64,000 bases of DNA from NCBI RefSeq assembly GCF_037038585.1, contig NC_092520.1, forward strand, positions 151,279,104 to 151,343,103. The letters run 5' to 3'. This DNA comes from Patagioenas fasciata (taxonomy: Eukaryota > Chordata > Aves > Columbiformes > Columbidae). The stretch's first letter is position 1. Every line of letters begins with the position of its first letter. A model generated the notes under the pieces. That model saw nothing but the letters and a program-made list of their open reading frames with translations. It was not told the origin of the DNA and did no database searches. Both the position numbers and the translations under genes were made by a program. This document shows positions 1-13,110 of the stretch, piece after piece.

Positions 1-3000
1 AGTCCTTATACACTGGATTGACCCAAAATGCGCAGGCAGAGTAAGTCAGAGAATAGCAATAAGTGTGTGGTTGCTTGTTCGGTAAAGTTCATTATTATTT
101 TTAGGAAATCCGTGCTAAACCATAGAAGGCATCTGTCTGGAAAAGGACGAGAGGAATAGGAGCAACTGCTCTGCCTGCAGACAGGAGATGATGAAGAACA
201 CTGAGCTGCAGTAAGTGCTGAAAAGAAAATATGCCTCTGTCCTTCTCTCTCTGGTACAAAGAAACAGCATGGGGCACAGCAGCTGCTGAAGCCAGCAGCA
301 GGAAAAGGATGCCGAGTGCTTAAAATACTCTGACTGAATCTTGGGACTGGAGAGAAGTTCTGCCTTCCTCTGTGTCCCCCCACCCCACAGGTGGGAGGAA
401 ATTCAGGGCAGAGAAGGCCAGTAGTGTAGCCTGGCACCCATTCCAAGACTGGAAATTATACTGGGTATTCCAAAAATATTCTACTCTGCCTCTCATTCCT
501 CCTTTGCAATCAGGGCAGAACAGTTAATTTGAAACAGTACAAAGAGTCACTAAATCGGCAAATGACCAGCGACTTCAAGTGACCCCCCAGCAACTGCTCA
601 CAGACTTCTTTTTCTAGGAACTGTTTTTCACTGAGCATTGATCCCCGGCATGGAGATATCAGGTATAGAGGTAACAGGCTGAGAGTCATCAACCTGAGCT
701 ACTAGCAGCCTTCTGGGTATAGCGAGCAAGTAAAATATTCCTTCCCAGACCCTGTCCTCTCCCATTCCACTTCAGATGAAGGGCCAAATGGTTGGCCTGA
801 GCTGCTAGATATATCCTTGCTAGGCAGCTTGGAGGTTTCCATGCCATTTCCCAAACAGAAAGGTTAAAAAAGGACAGTCTATACAGACTACATGTGTACT
901 CACACACATATATGTGCTTATGCGCACACACAGGCCTCGTCACGTTAAAAACATTGTAGGAATTTCTTGCCTATCGTAACCACAGTGGCTGTCAACACAG
1001 GCAATAACTCCAAAGCAAGGCTATTAATGTATAGAGTCTGTAACACACAGTTAAGCAGACCTTGCAGCAAATAGTAATGTATTTGGCAGTTCATTATAGC
1101 TCTTGCTGTCTCTTTATGTAATTTTCCACATATAGAATCTACGGGCATTTAACAAAGACCTGTTGATAAAATTGCATATGACTACAACTATATGTTAACA
1201 TCTTCATTTCGCAGACAATGATCTGAGGCATAATGGTCACTTGTACTAACAGCAGTTTGAGGTGCTAAAGCCAATAGCATTAAAAATAAAATTTTAAAAA
1301 AGGTTACTATTTCTGCTAGTTTTTTTCCCTCCTGTATTTTTTCTCAGCTGGATCAAATAAATAAGTTTGGCTGGTTTCTCTTTTATTTCAAGTCATCTTC
1401 ACTTTTCTTTCTGTTTGTTAATCTTTCCCAGCATGGTCTTCAAAGTTGGGGTTGGGAAGACTGCAGGGGAATTTTGGCTGTCAGTTTGTTTTATATTTAA
1501 TATCACTGTTGCAATGGTTCCAGAATGTTTTGCTAAAGGAATTTTTGCTTGGTTTTGCTTTCAACTTGACTCCTATCATGCTACTTCAGGACAATGGGAA
1601 AGAAAAATCAGTTGAGAAAAGCATTTGCTTTGGAAAGGTGAGAGTAGAGTTGTGATGGGTATTTAGAGACTCTATTTACATCAGAAAGAGAGAGGAGGAA
1701 AAGAAAAGCAAAAGTAGTGAAGTTTTGCCTCTCCAAGCAAAGAGACTCCCCAGGAAACAGTGGCCTTATGTAGGGCCCCTTTCTGAGGCCTTAGAAATCT
1801 GGGAACACAAAGCCAGAAATCATTTAGGTAGTTGCCTTGGTCTAGAGCTCACAAGCAACCTGTTTCTTGCAGCCACAGGGCTGATAGGAGAGCACAAGCT
1901 AAAGCTGGATGTTATATGCCAGCAGACCAGATGATGGACTCACGGAGGAGAGGAGCTGGGAAGGGTGCTCACTCCTATGAGATGCAGTGGCTGCTGAGAA
2001 GCTTAAACAAGAGAACACCTAAGAGATTGCACATATTATCATCCCAACCAAAAAGCTCTTTGAGTACGTCCCACAAAATATCAGCTCTTCAGGTGTTTGC
2101 AAAGAGCAATGCTTTATCCTCCATTGGCATCGTTCCCACTTAAAACAAAAGTAGCAAAGCACAGTGTTGCCTGCAAAACGTTACTCTTTGGGCCAGTGGA
2201 GACTGGAGACCGCTGATGTCTGGCGAGCCTACCCAGCCAAATGAGAGTGACTGTGGCAAGGCGAAGCACACCCACACTAGCTGCTAGCTCACCAGAAGTG
2301 GTAATGACAGGATTGAGGATGCTTGTCACTGATAAACCGAATTCATGCTTGAGTGGGCTGGTCCAGTTCGTGCTGAAGCCTATGCTGCTGCCTCTTCACC
2401 ACTGCTCAACACATGCTGGCTCGGAAACACGCTCCCCATCCCACTTCACTCCCAACACACACAGGCTTTTGGCAGGTGGTGCCTGAGCAGGGTACAGATC
2501 AATAAGTGCACCCAAAAAACAGCTGCCCAGCTCCTGCCTCTTCACAACCCCTAGATCAAAATGCAGCTGACTTAAACACGAAGCATGACTGGCAGCTAGG
2601 CAACACTTCTTGACAGATGATACTCTGCAAAAAGAAGGCTGGCTTTTTCCCTGATCTTTGTAGAGTTCTGCCCAGAGGAGCAGCAGGATGGGCATGATCT
2701 TGTGGTGTGTGAACTGTGCACCATAAATCTCCCTGCCATGGTGGGTAAGAGACCGCTTCTCTGCCATGTCTGCCTCATGCTGGTGAGGATTTTCTCCCAC
2801 CTTATTGCTCCACAGAGAATACATGTGCCCAAACAGTGTGTTCAGTGGAGAGCAGGTGCTGGAAACCACGTGGACCTGAATAAGGCAATATGCCCTGTCT
2901 TCGTGTCTCGGAACATCAGAGCTGTGTGTTGCCACTTCCCATGGCAACTGTGGGCTGCTGGACCTGTCTTGCCCCCAGAGACTTTCCCATGTCCACTCTG

Positions 3001-5430
3001 ACTGCTAATCAAATGTACAAAACATGTTCCATCCACAAGCATCTCTGGAGTATGTACTAACAAGCCGTTTTTCCACCTCCCAGCAGTCCAGCTGCCTCTA
3101 GCACAGACCATGCACAGCAGGGCACATTTCACTGGGGAAGGGGAAGATTAGTTTCTCCTACAGCTGAAGCTGTCTGGAATTGCTTTAAGAGCAGTAAAAT
3201 GCAATTGCTCAGGTTGCAATGTCCCCGGAACACACGCGCCCAAACAATGCCAGGGGATTTTTAATCATCAGGACTGGCTAGGACCTGTATACCATATTAC
3301 TTCATAAAAGATAGGACCTTTGGAAATTCTGTCCCACTTCCTTCCCAAATGTACACCTGCCCCACCAGCACGCTATTGCACCTCAATAGTGACTCGAAGG
3401 GAAGGTCGCAAACTCTGGATGCGCTTCCCATCCTCTCCTGGGTCTCTCTCAGAGGCCTCCCATCCCCTACAGAGCCAGCCCAGCTAACAGGAGCTTGCAC
3501 AAACGCAGCTTTTTCCCCATGGAGTCCACATGCTTGCATGCTTCATGTCACTGATGGACACAGGCCTAGCTGGGTGTTTGGGGTGACAGGAGGCAGTGGG
3601 AGGATTTGCTATTTGCCTGACATGCCAGCTCTCTGATTTAAGTTCCTTAACCCCCTCAGGCTCAGCTGTGACTCACTGCTGGTATTTGATCATATTTTCA
3701 GAGCAGGATTAATTACGCATTATTGCTTGTTCACATAATGGATCAGTATCATCTTCAAAGGCCCATTCTTTGGAGGAGGAGGAAGGAGACATGCCCCATA
3801 ATTTAGTGACCATTGCTTCTAAATGAGAAGGTTAATAGCTTGACCACTTCATATTTTAACCCTCCAAGTCTTTTTCTCTCTCTAATTGTAAAGCATAATG
3901 TTTTTTTTTTTTTTTCCATACAGCAGTTCCCTGTGGGGCTTTGTCTAGATGTATAAATCAAAGCCTTGCTGCTGCCTTTTGGGGCTCAAGGGCAGATTCT
4001 GCCCTCACTCAGAGCATAAAGTGGGTTCACCCCCACAGCTGCCAGCAAAATCACCCCATTTTGTCTCCATATCGCTGGGAGTGGCCCCTGGGAACAGGCA
4101 AAGGAAAGATGACCACCCAGATAACACGCAGGATGGTTGGGTGCCAAGTACTTTTGCAAATTGAATTGTTTATCTAGGTGATTACATAGAACATTAACTT
4201 CAAGTGGCTGATTTTTTTTATGCCCTGGTCTAGCAGGGCAGACAGCATCTTGGAGGCTGAGGTGGACAGACAGAGCTGCCAGCATATGTCCCTCTCTTCC
4301 CACCAGCAAAATGAGGCTTAGATGTGAGGGTGAACCAGGGAGGCTGGATGTGGAAACCCAAACCACAAAAGCTTTAAAGTGCAGAAGAATAAATCAGCCA
4401 ACCCTTCTCCCTCTCACGTATTTCCTTGTATTTTCATCAAGTCATAGGTTTAAAACAGTTCAGGTGTTTCTATGGGAGCAACCATTCCACCACGGCTAGG
4501 TAATTTGTGGCAGGACTCTCACCTTGAATTCAGGGGAAGGTGGAGGTCCATTGGTAGAGCTATTTGAGGAGCTGGGAACCGAAGCCTAGAGGTTTCTTTA
4601 GCCAAAACTGTGATATATTTCTCAGATCTCTGTTCAGAAGCCTCCCTGCCTAAAGCCTGACTGTAAAGAGTGCTAGCAGCTTGTATTGACATCCTATTAG
4701 CATGGGGAACCCTGGAGCTGAGCTTCAAGTGTTTGATGAGAGGTAGTAAATGAAAACCAGATGGAGGACTCCATAGATGTCACTTTAACTTACAGCACAA
4801 GCAGGTCCTTTTTTTCCACTTCTACAGTGCTGGTTTAAACTGGACTAAGTGACCAAGAGAGGTGACCAGCCACTGTCATTGTGTGGCCTGCCTTAAATAC
4901 ATTCCATGGCCTAAGTCCACACCTCTGAAAGGCTCTGAACAGTAGAGTTGCCATGGAGGACACAAGGGCTCCATCAGACAGGCAGGGTTACTTCCCAGCA
5001 GACAGTTAATCCATCAGTAAAGAAACCACTGTCATGCAAATCATGTCCAGGAAGCAATCCTTTGGGCAATTTTGGAACATTGATTTTCATGGCAATTGCA
5101 GCCAAAACCTTGCACATGCACGTGCAAAACCATACTAGTGGCCCGAGCTTCCTGGATTTAGTATTAGTTGTGTCTACAAAACATTATGCTGAGAGGAAAG
5201 GAGAACCAGGGGTTCTAAGGGGACAGCAGCACCCCGTATCGCTCCTTGTACAGCTCAGTGCACTCTGTGCACTGCAGCATGTCTAATGGAAATAGCTGCA
5301 CTGCCTTGCAGACCCCTACCCCCATTAACAGTGTGGTGCTTGGCTGTGTCAGAGCCCAGAGAGGACTGTTTCTGGGCTGACTACCAACCTGAGGTACAGG
5401 GATGTGCTGCCAGTGCCTTGAAAGAATGAA
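1..5430. other. Upstream sequence, no gene recognised
   Basis: I see no recognisable protein family, RNA gene or recent repeat in this stretch. The frames present (up to 183 codons on the minus strand near 2.4-2.9 kb) have no conserved motifs. A poly-T run lies near 3900-3915. In mammals ADA2 lies upstream of CECR2 in the opposite direction, but none of its motifs could be found here. Confidence 0.6.
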
Positions 5431-5912
5431 TCAGAATCATAGAATAGTTTGGGTTAGAAGGGACCTTCAAAGCCCATCTAGTCCAACGCCCCTGCCATCA
5501 GCATGGATGTCTTCATCAGGTTGCTCAGAGCCTCATCCAGCCTGGCCTTAAATGTCTCCAGGGATGGGGCATCTACCACGTCTTTGGGCAACCTGTGCCG
5601 GTGTTTCGCCATCCTCATTGTAAACAATTTTTTCCTCATGTCTGGCCTCAATCTCCCCTTCCTTTAATTTAAAACCATTACCCCTTGTCCTATCATAACA
5701 GACCCTAATAAAAGAATCTGTCCCTGTCTTTTTTATAGGTCCTTTTTAAGTACTGAAAGGCCTCAATAAGGTCTCCCTGGAGCCTTCTCTTCTCCAGGCT
5801 GAACAATCCCAACCCTCTCAGCTCGTCCTCAGAGCAGAGCTGTTCCAGCCCTCTGATAAGTTTTTGTGGCCTCCTCTGGACCCTCTTCAACAGGTCTTGC
5901 CTGTACTGAAGC
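5431..5912 (-). mobile_element. CR1 LINE, 5'-truncated 3' end
   Basis: Reading the minus strand, the fragment runs from the C-terminal part of CR1 ORF2 (residues such as LLKRVQRR and [15 protein letters not shown], frame 5705-5910) to the typical avian 3' end; on the plus strand it begins TCATAGAATAGTTTGGGTTA. The copy is about 480 bases long and severely 5'-truncated, as most avian CR1 copies are. The protein frame is interrupted, and the copy is inactive. Confidence 0.93.
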
Positions 5913-6854
5913 TGGTGTCTGCAAAATGCAAAGTGTAAAACCACTTCCCAGCCCCTGGGGAAATGCAGCAGGAAGAGCAGCCTGCCTTGTCTGGGCTGAC
6001 TGTCACCCCTTGGCCAGCCAGGCACCCCTCGCCTCACTAGACACAGCGACTGGAGAGGCTGGGGTGAGAAGAGGGGAAGGCAGCTCCTCGGCCCCACTGT
6101 CAGCATCTCAGATCTGTTCTAGTGCACATTTAGCACTAATGGAAATGGCTCCGAAGGTCAAGACTGTGCTCTGTGGAGAGTCAGGCTTTCCCCTTTTCAA
6201 CAGAAAAATCTGAGTGTCTTAAAACTCCCTAGTTAGCAGCAGGACTGTTCTGGGAAAGGTCTGGAGATGACTAACCGGATTAGTCACTAGCTCTTACCCT
6301 TTGAGGCTGGGCATGTAAAATCCCTTCACGAATCTGCCAGCCATCCCCCACTTCAGGCTGCTCATAATCACTTTTCTCTAAGCGACTTGACACCCAAACA
6401 GGTTTTGATATTCTTTCATGGACCTTGCTCTGATTGAGACCTGGCTTTATTATTTATGTCACAGGAAGTGACCCTGGCTCTTTTCCTTACACTGGAACGA
6501 AAGATGTGTCTAAACCAGTTTAAATTGTGTTTATGCTGCGCAAGTTAAATTATATTTACTGAATTAAGTAAACCAGTAAAAGTGCACCTTAAACTAGTTC
6601 AAGAGAAGCTACATTAGGGGGTCTAGAAACAAATAAATTTTGTTATATGTCAAAGAAACTTTTCTCCAAGTAGGCCAGATCTCATATCGAAGTCATTATT
6701 AGGAATGTCAACTCCCTGCCTTCAGTATTTACAGAGAAACTGGATTAAGTCTCTCCATCTCACCTAGAACAATAATGTTTAGCATATAAGTAACATTTTA
6801 CAATTTCAAAGCAATAAATACTGAGATACCATGGTAATGAGAGCTGACAAGGCA

Positions 6855-7015
6855 CTAGCATTAACTAATTAAGCCTTGCAACTTCCCTGAAGTATCTAAA
6901 TATGACCATTCCCATTTTATAGATGAGGAAAATATATATTAATTTATTTACTCAAAGGCACAGAGCAATTCAGTGCAAGAACTGGAACCACAACTCAGTC
7001 CTACTAAAGTCTGGA
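6855..7015 (+). repeat. MIR-like ancient SINE
   Basis: The core CCCATTTTATAGATGAGGAAA, followed by CAAAGGCACAGAGCAATT and then AACTGGAACC, follows the order of the MIR/CORE-SINE body (cccattttacagatgagg ... ggcacagag ... ggaacc). It is diverged, as expected for a fossil shared by amniotes. Boundaries are approximate. Confidence 0.65.
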
Positions 7016-9249
7016 TGGCTGCTCAGCTCCCCATGAGGCTCTGCCTTACTTCTAGACCCATGTGTCAGTGTAACCTGGTATCTCGTTCTTAGCAGGATTT
7101 AGAAATAAAATACTTTTAATTTCTGTTGACTGCTATGGAAGGAATGGGATTTGAACATCTCCCTAGCCAAATGCAGTAGCAACAAGCAGAGGTATCGGTC
7201 AGGTTGAAAATGGATGCTGGTGAAGTTGCAACAAGTCGGCATTTGGGAACTGTGCTCACCACAGAAGCAGCGTAGCAGGAAAAGCAGCTAACACATGAGT
7301 GTCAAAGTGTTGGAAAGGACTGTGCTAGCTTGAATCATCCCAGGTCTTGCCTTTCCAGCCCCCGCCACAGCTGCAGTAATCAGTGTGCATACAACCATCC
7401 CATTTTTTAATTTGTATGGACTTAGTGGTTTACATCAACACTGAATCTGGCCCAGAGACCTCCATGGGGAGCACAGCTTGGGCATCAGTTCTGAACGGGA
7501 ACCCTCTTGCTAGGCACAGGCAGGTACCCAGCTAAACTTCTCGTAGCAAATGAAATCAACGACTTTAGATAAGGAATCAAGCTTTTCCTCACATTGCGTC
7601 TTTAGGTAAAGACTATGGAAGACTGGTTACAACAAAGGAAATTTCAGCTCTGCTGCCAGAGCTGCTTTGATACCTCTAATCCCCCCTCTAAGAAGGTGTT
7701 GAAACCAAGAACTGAATCATTACGGGTTGTAAGCAAAATGGACCTTTAATTCCCCTGCAGGAATGTAGTTTTTCTCTCCTGGAGTTACTGATGCGGAGCT
7801 CCTGGACACGTGGGGGACTGCCCTGCCATGAAGCATCCTCTGGAATTTGTCTAAGGTTGCTCTCTTGGACAACCTCGGGCTGTGGCGGTGAATCCCAATG
7901 AGCCTCTCACTGGGTGTTGGGAGGCAGTCTATAGGGACCAGTGTGCAGTATGTATATCGGCACCATTGCTAACCACTGGTCTGGAAACAATGAAAATAAC
8001 TCCTTGCTTATGCCATGGCACTGCTGCCTGTGGAAGAGCTGCGGATGACAGAAGCAGAGACAACAGATCTGGAGAGACATTAAAGCATTTGGGTTTGATG
8101 TGTCTCTCTGCTCTGCTTCCCCCAAAGGTCTCCAGGGCAGATCGCCAGCTCCACATCTTGCTTTGCAGACATTCAAGCCAGCCTGCGTCTGACTCATCCC
8201 TCTGCCAGATGTAGGGACCATCGCTCAGCAGCAGCTGTGAGCACGGCTGACCACAAACACACACACACAGTGGGCCCCTCTCAGTGCTACTCTTTGGGGA
8301 AGGTTTGGGAAGATCCAGATTCCCTGGCTCTAAATCCATTGCCACAAATTTCTGTTTGTCTGTTAATTGCTCTCTAGGGGTCAAAACATCAAGTTACAAC
8401 CTGTGGTTTTCAGGTCCAATGCATTGAGAGTAGAAAATCTGTTGAGACCTAAGGCTTAGATCTGTTGGTTTGATACATAGTTCTGTAAAGCACATAGAAG
8501 AGGAGCCATGATGAAGGATGCTTTGCCACATCAGTTCTTGCCAAACTCAGGGTAGGCAGGTGTTTTTTGGCTAAGAGAGATGATGCAAGCTAAAAATGGC
8601 ACGATATTGCTAATTTTCTGCGTAAACTAATGGTGCTGTATTTTGTCTGCTGTTATGCTTCAGGGAAAGAGTGGCTACACCTCAGTAATGTGAAATTACT
8701 CCTACTTTCCAATGGTTTGCTCAGCTGAAAATAGTGTTGTGAAATAAATAACTGGGAAATTACAGAAAGCATCAATCAATTTTTTAAATGCTAGGTCAGG
8801 TTTGCAGGAGTGACTGTTTTCACATTAACTTGTGCTTCAAGCAAGTTGAATGTGTACATCCAGGAGACAAAACAAACAGCGCACCACACTTTGGCAATTG
8901 CACCCTCTGTGGTGTAACAGCTCAGGCCTGCGCATGAGAAGTTGGAGGATATATCCTGGCCAAGCAACAGGTTCTTGAGCAGATGAGCCTCAAATCCGTG
9001 TTGCCCATGATGCAGGCTGCAGGAGTCACGGAAAACCTCCTGGTTACTCAAAGCTAAAGAGGTGTTTGTGTCCCAACTAAATCTGCAGCTCTGCTTGTCT
9101 TAGTTGAAGTTTAAGTCTATCTGTGTTGACACTATATACCCGGCTTCAGCAACAGACCATGTGCAAGCTGGTTCACTGCAGCACAGTGAGAATGTCAGTT
9201 TTATCTTGTGCTACTCCAGTTTCTAACTCCTGTGTCCCACACTTTCAAG

Positions 9250-9880
9250 CATTGTCCAGGCAGACCCTGTTCTTTCTTGTGCCTCCACTCAGCAGCTATT
9301 GTCTGTGCCCACCCACCTCTTCCCCATTCATTTTCTGCCTTAACATCTGGCTCTCCTTTTTATTGACTCCCTCATCTTTTCTCTTTCTACATTTTCACAT
9401 TGTTAGGCTGCTCAGACCCTACAGTTTATACCTTCCTCATATCACCTTCGTATTCAATCTTGCAGCATCCCACTCACCAGCCCAGTCTCCTGCTCAACCT
9501 TGCCTTCTCTATGCATTTATTTCATTTTCTCTATTTGGATTCTCCCTTCCTGACACTTTACCATCCCTTTCAGCTACTCCCTGCTCTTTCCCTTTCTTCC
9601 TCACAGCATTTCTACTCCTTCCACTCCCTGAGATTTTGTGATTACAAACTTTTCCATACTCCCTCCTAATTCGGAAGATGTATAGACTCTTCCACTTCCA
9701 CACAATTTACCACTTTTCTCATCCTCTTCTTCCTTTGACTCTCTCTCATCCTACACAGTCTCTCGACTATGCCCATGACCTCTATTCTAAATCTGTTTTC
9801 CTCTCCTTTAGCGCTTTCTAGTCAAAGAAACGTGACTTTTCCTGTTGTTCCACTCTTGTTGGCTTTCATGCACCTTATTT
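9250..9880 (+). repeat. Pyrimidine-rich low-complexity block
   Basis: About 600 bases are strongly C+T biased on the plus strand, with runs such as TTCTCTATTTGG and CCCTCCTAATT. This bias produces the 172-codon hydrophobic-looking frame at 9123-9641, which has no recognisable domain and should not be called a gene. Confidence 0.6.
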
Positions 9881-12594
9881 CAGCACCTTGTGTGCCACTG
9901 TTGACCCTACTTATAAAATCACAACTAGTGGCTCAAAATAAGTGAATATCAAAACCCAGCATGGATTTCTTCTCTTGACTCTCCTGGTTTACTTACAGGA
10001 AGCAAAGTTTCCTACCTGCTTTCACACATCTACTGTGATTGCTCCAGCTACCTCCATAACTCCAGTCCCACTGACACACAGAAAAACCTGGACCCTCTTC
10101 CTCACCATACGTGCCTCAGTTTACTTGCTGTCTGGGTCAGAAAGACAAGGGATTAAAGGCCTGATGGTAAATACTCCAGTCTTCACTCTGTTCAGGAAGG
10201 CTGTTGAACTATGCCATGGAAACCACAAAATCTCTTTGCTCAGGAGGCCTTTGAAAAGGGAAGAAGGAACTTGAAGGTGGATCAAAATGCAAAGAGTCCT
10301 AGAAAGCAGATGTGGTTTGGGGTGAAAGTAGGAGGCTAAATCACAAGTGTCTTCTACTTCCTAACTCAGAGACCAAAAAGAAGCAAAGATAGTGAGATTT
10401 GCTGGTGCTAGACTTTTGAGGAAGGTCAGCACAAAGAAGGGAACAAGAACATTCAGATGTGCAGGAGAAGTGAAGCAATTTACAGAGTGAAATGCAAAAG
10501 TTTTGTTTTGAAGAATCATTGGGTTTAGTCTATTCGTAAATTGTTTCCCCTGAATTAGGAAAACCTGAAGCCACCCTGAAGCCCTGTGCTTCTGAGAATG
10601 TGTTGCCAGTGAGAACAGTCTGCAGTTTGGCTGGTCCTTCTGCAAGTAGTTTTGAGACTTCACGAAAGAAAACCACAGGTCCTCTTGTACCTAGCTTATA
10701 GAAATTTAGTCAGTAGGGCTTTAGCTTGAAGCCATGAAGTGGAAATGCAAGGAAGTTAAGAGGTTTATTTTAAAAGAGATCCTTATTCATGATAATATCA
10801 CTTCAGCTGGAGAGGAACAGACCTGTACTATCAGTAATCCATTCTCTCGGAGTCGGACTAAAAGAGATCTGCCTGTCATTAACCTAATATTGCATTTAAG
10901 CTTTGCCAAATCAGGCACGTATTGCAGGTCTGTCTGGAGAAAGTGGAAAGTATTCCTCCTCTCTTTTTGTTTCCAGGTGAAACAATCTGTCATACAGGAA
11001 TGGGCACATTCAGTCCCTGCACTTTCAACAACATTTTTATTTGTTTTTGGCACTTTGAATTTGGCTTTTTTTTTCCTCAAGGAAACGAGCTCAGAAATCT
11101 GGAGATTACCTCGAACAACAAAAACATGAAGCTTTGGTTTGGTCTATCAGCCTCAGAATTCTTGCTCAGTGTGGCTCTACATGATGCAAGCACTCTAACT
11201 TATAGAAAGTTTGGGAACAAAGGAAGAGGAAAAGCAGAGAAGGGAAGAGTGTATGTATGGAGTGAAGTGAGCAGCCAAGATTGGATATTGAGCTGAAAAG
11301 TCAGTAGGTGGGTGTCATCTTACCAACAGCCTGGAAAAAAGAAATGATTGAGAGAAAGAATACAGCTTACTGGGAAAGGACACTGGTCAGAACAGGCTTT
11401 GGTTTTGTTAGTTATGAACAGGAATCTCGTAACTAAAAGTGGTTTGGAAGGGGAGAAGCACACAGATTTGTGAACAGAGATATTTATCAAAGAAAAGGAA
11501 ATGCTGTATTGTATTCACCAAATCTTTGCCTACTGTTGAACAGCAATGGGAGAACGGAGATATTTTGTGCTTGAATAATAAGAATAATTTAAGAACAGTG
11601 TAAGAATCCAGCAAAGTGAAGCAACCTTAAATGATCATGGGCAGCCCACAGCATCCTTGCATAAAAGTAACACCATAAGAGAAAATACAGTCCGACAGAA
11701 ACAATGGCGACAATAGAGGGAGCCAAATGAATTCAAAAAAGTGAGGCAAAATTGGGACCACAGCTCTTCTGACAAAAAGAGAGATTAGTACTCTTCATTA
11801 AAGTTCTTGGTGGGATATAGAGAGGGGATACTACAAAGCTATTTGGCCTAGTGTCAAGAACAAGCAAAGATGCAGCAGTACAATAAGCCATGGCGGGATA
11901 TCATTACAGGAATTCAGGGAGGAATGTTGTGATGGAACAAGATAGAAATGCTACATAAACTCCCATTACATGACAAGTGGACAAAAAGTTTGCTCCATGG
12001 AAGAATCAGGCATTAATACTGTAGGGTTCTGTAACTGGCCCAAAGGAAACTGCGTCTGAGGATTTGTCACTCCAAGATTTCTCACGCACATCTACTCATA
12101 CTTTATAGTGATCCTGTATGTTGACAAAGTACTGTAAGTTAGTTTGCACTCTTCTCTTTCGCTGTTACCGTATTGTAGCTGGAGCTAGTTTAATCCAGTG
12201 CAGGCAAATACAGTACATGAGAGATCAGATCCTGCCTTGCTCAAGATCAACTCTTGAAGTCATTGCGCCTTGAAACACAGTCAGGCTTTCAGTATAACAT
12301 ATTGGTCTCCTGCAAAAAATGAATTAACTAAGTCAAAAGCTTTTTTAGGAAAACAGATGCAAAGGTTGTACTTAGGTAACTAACAAACCAATTAAACAGT
12401 ACACCTTTTGGCAAAAACCATAGTGGAAAAGGCCTTGGAAATCTATGCTGTGAGTGCGAAATTTACAGCAAGGGAGAGAGAGATCTGTAGCTGAGGAATG
12501 ATATAAGAGGCCTGATGCTACCTCGTGTATCTTGTCCTCTTTGCCACTCCATTTCTCAAGCGACTCTCACAACCCCCCAAAAGAACACAGCAGC

Positions 12595-13110
12595 TGCCAT
12601 ACCAGAGCAGCCCAGTAGCCCTCCTAATTCAGTCTTCTCACTTCAACAGTTGCCACTCTCTGATACTTCAAAGAAAGGTGTGAAGAAACAGGGTACTGGA
12701 CAATTATAGAATAACCTGCCCACAGGGGAAGTTTCTCCCTAATCCCTCACCATCAGTTAGTGGTTACGTTGTGCCTTGAAGCTCAATGTTTTATATCCCT
12801 TCTAAAATTTATTTATATCCTGTCTAATGTGACCGTGAATGTTCTCAGTATCCATATAAATGTCTAATCCTTTTCTGAATCCTGCTAATCTCCTGGCCTC
12901 AATGAAACCTCATGGTAACAAATGCCATGTGTTAATTATACATGGTACGAATATTTCATTGCACCATTTTAAATTTGCTTCCTTCCAACTTAGCTGGGTA
13001 TCCCTTGATCCTGCAATATAAAAAAGGGCAATGAAATTAGAGCTTGCTCATTCTTGCCAAGCCGCACTGCTGTCTCTTGATTTGCTTCTTCTCTAAAATT
13101 CTCACCCTCA
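12595..13110 (-). mobile_element. Ancient CR1-like LINE 3' end
   Basis: The plus strand shows, in order, wording typical of an old amniote CR1 family in reverse orientation: GGGGAAGTTTCTCCCTAATCC, then TTTATATCCCTTC, then TGTCTAATCCTTTTCTGAATCC and GGCCTCAATGAAAC. The same order is common in turtle and crocodilian genomes. The copy is highly diverged and non-coding. Edges are approximate. Confidence 0.75.

Larger units (their letters stand above)
5913..12594. other. Upstream sequence, no gene recognised
   Basis: No gene is recognised. Contents noted separately: a MIR-like SINE (6855-7015) and a pyrimidine-rich block (9250-9880). Around 6490-6620 and 7400-7460 there are short stretches with repeated TTTAAACCAGT-like words that may be remnants of an ancient DNA transposon, too decayed to define. 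Nothing else is supported in this stretch. Confidence 0.55.

Noticed and set aside
2396..2947. 183-codon minus-strand frame, considered as a possible ADA2 or other upstream gene exon
   Set aside because: No ADA-family catalytic motifs, no repeat or domain features, and poor splice-site context.
9123..9641. 172-codon hydrophobic frame resembling a membrane protein
   Set aside because: It results from pyrimidine-rich low-complexity sequence and has no conserved motif or splice context.
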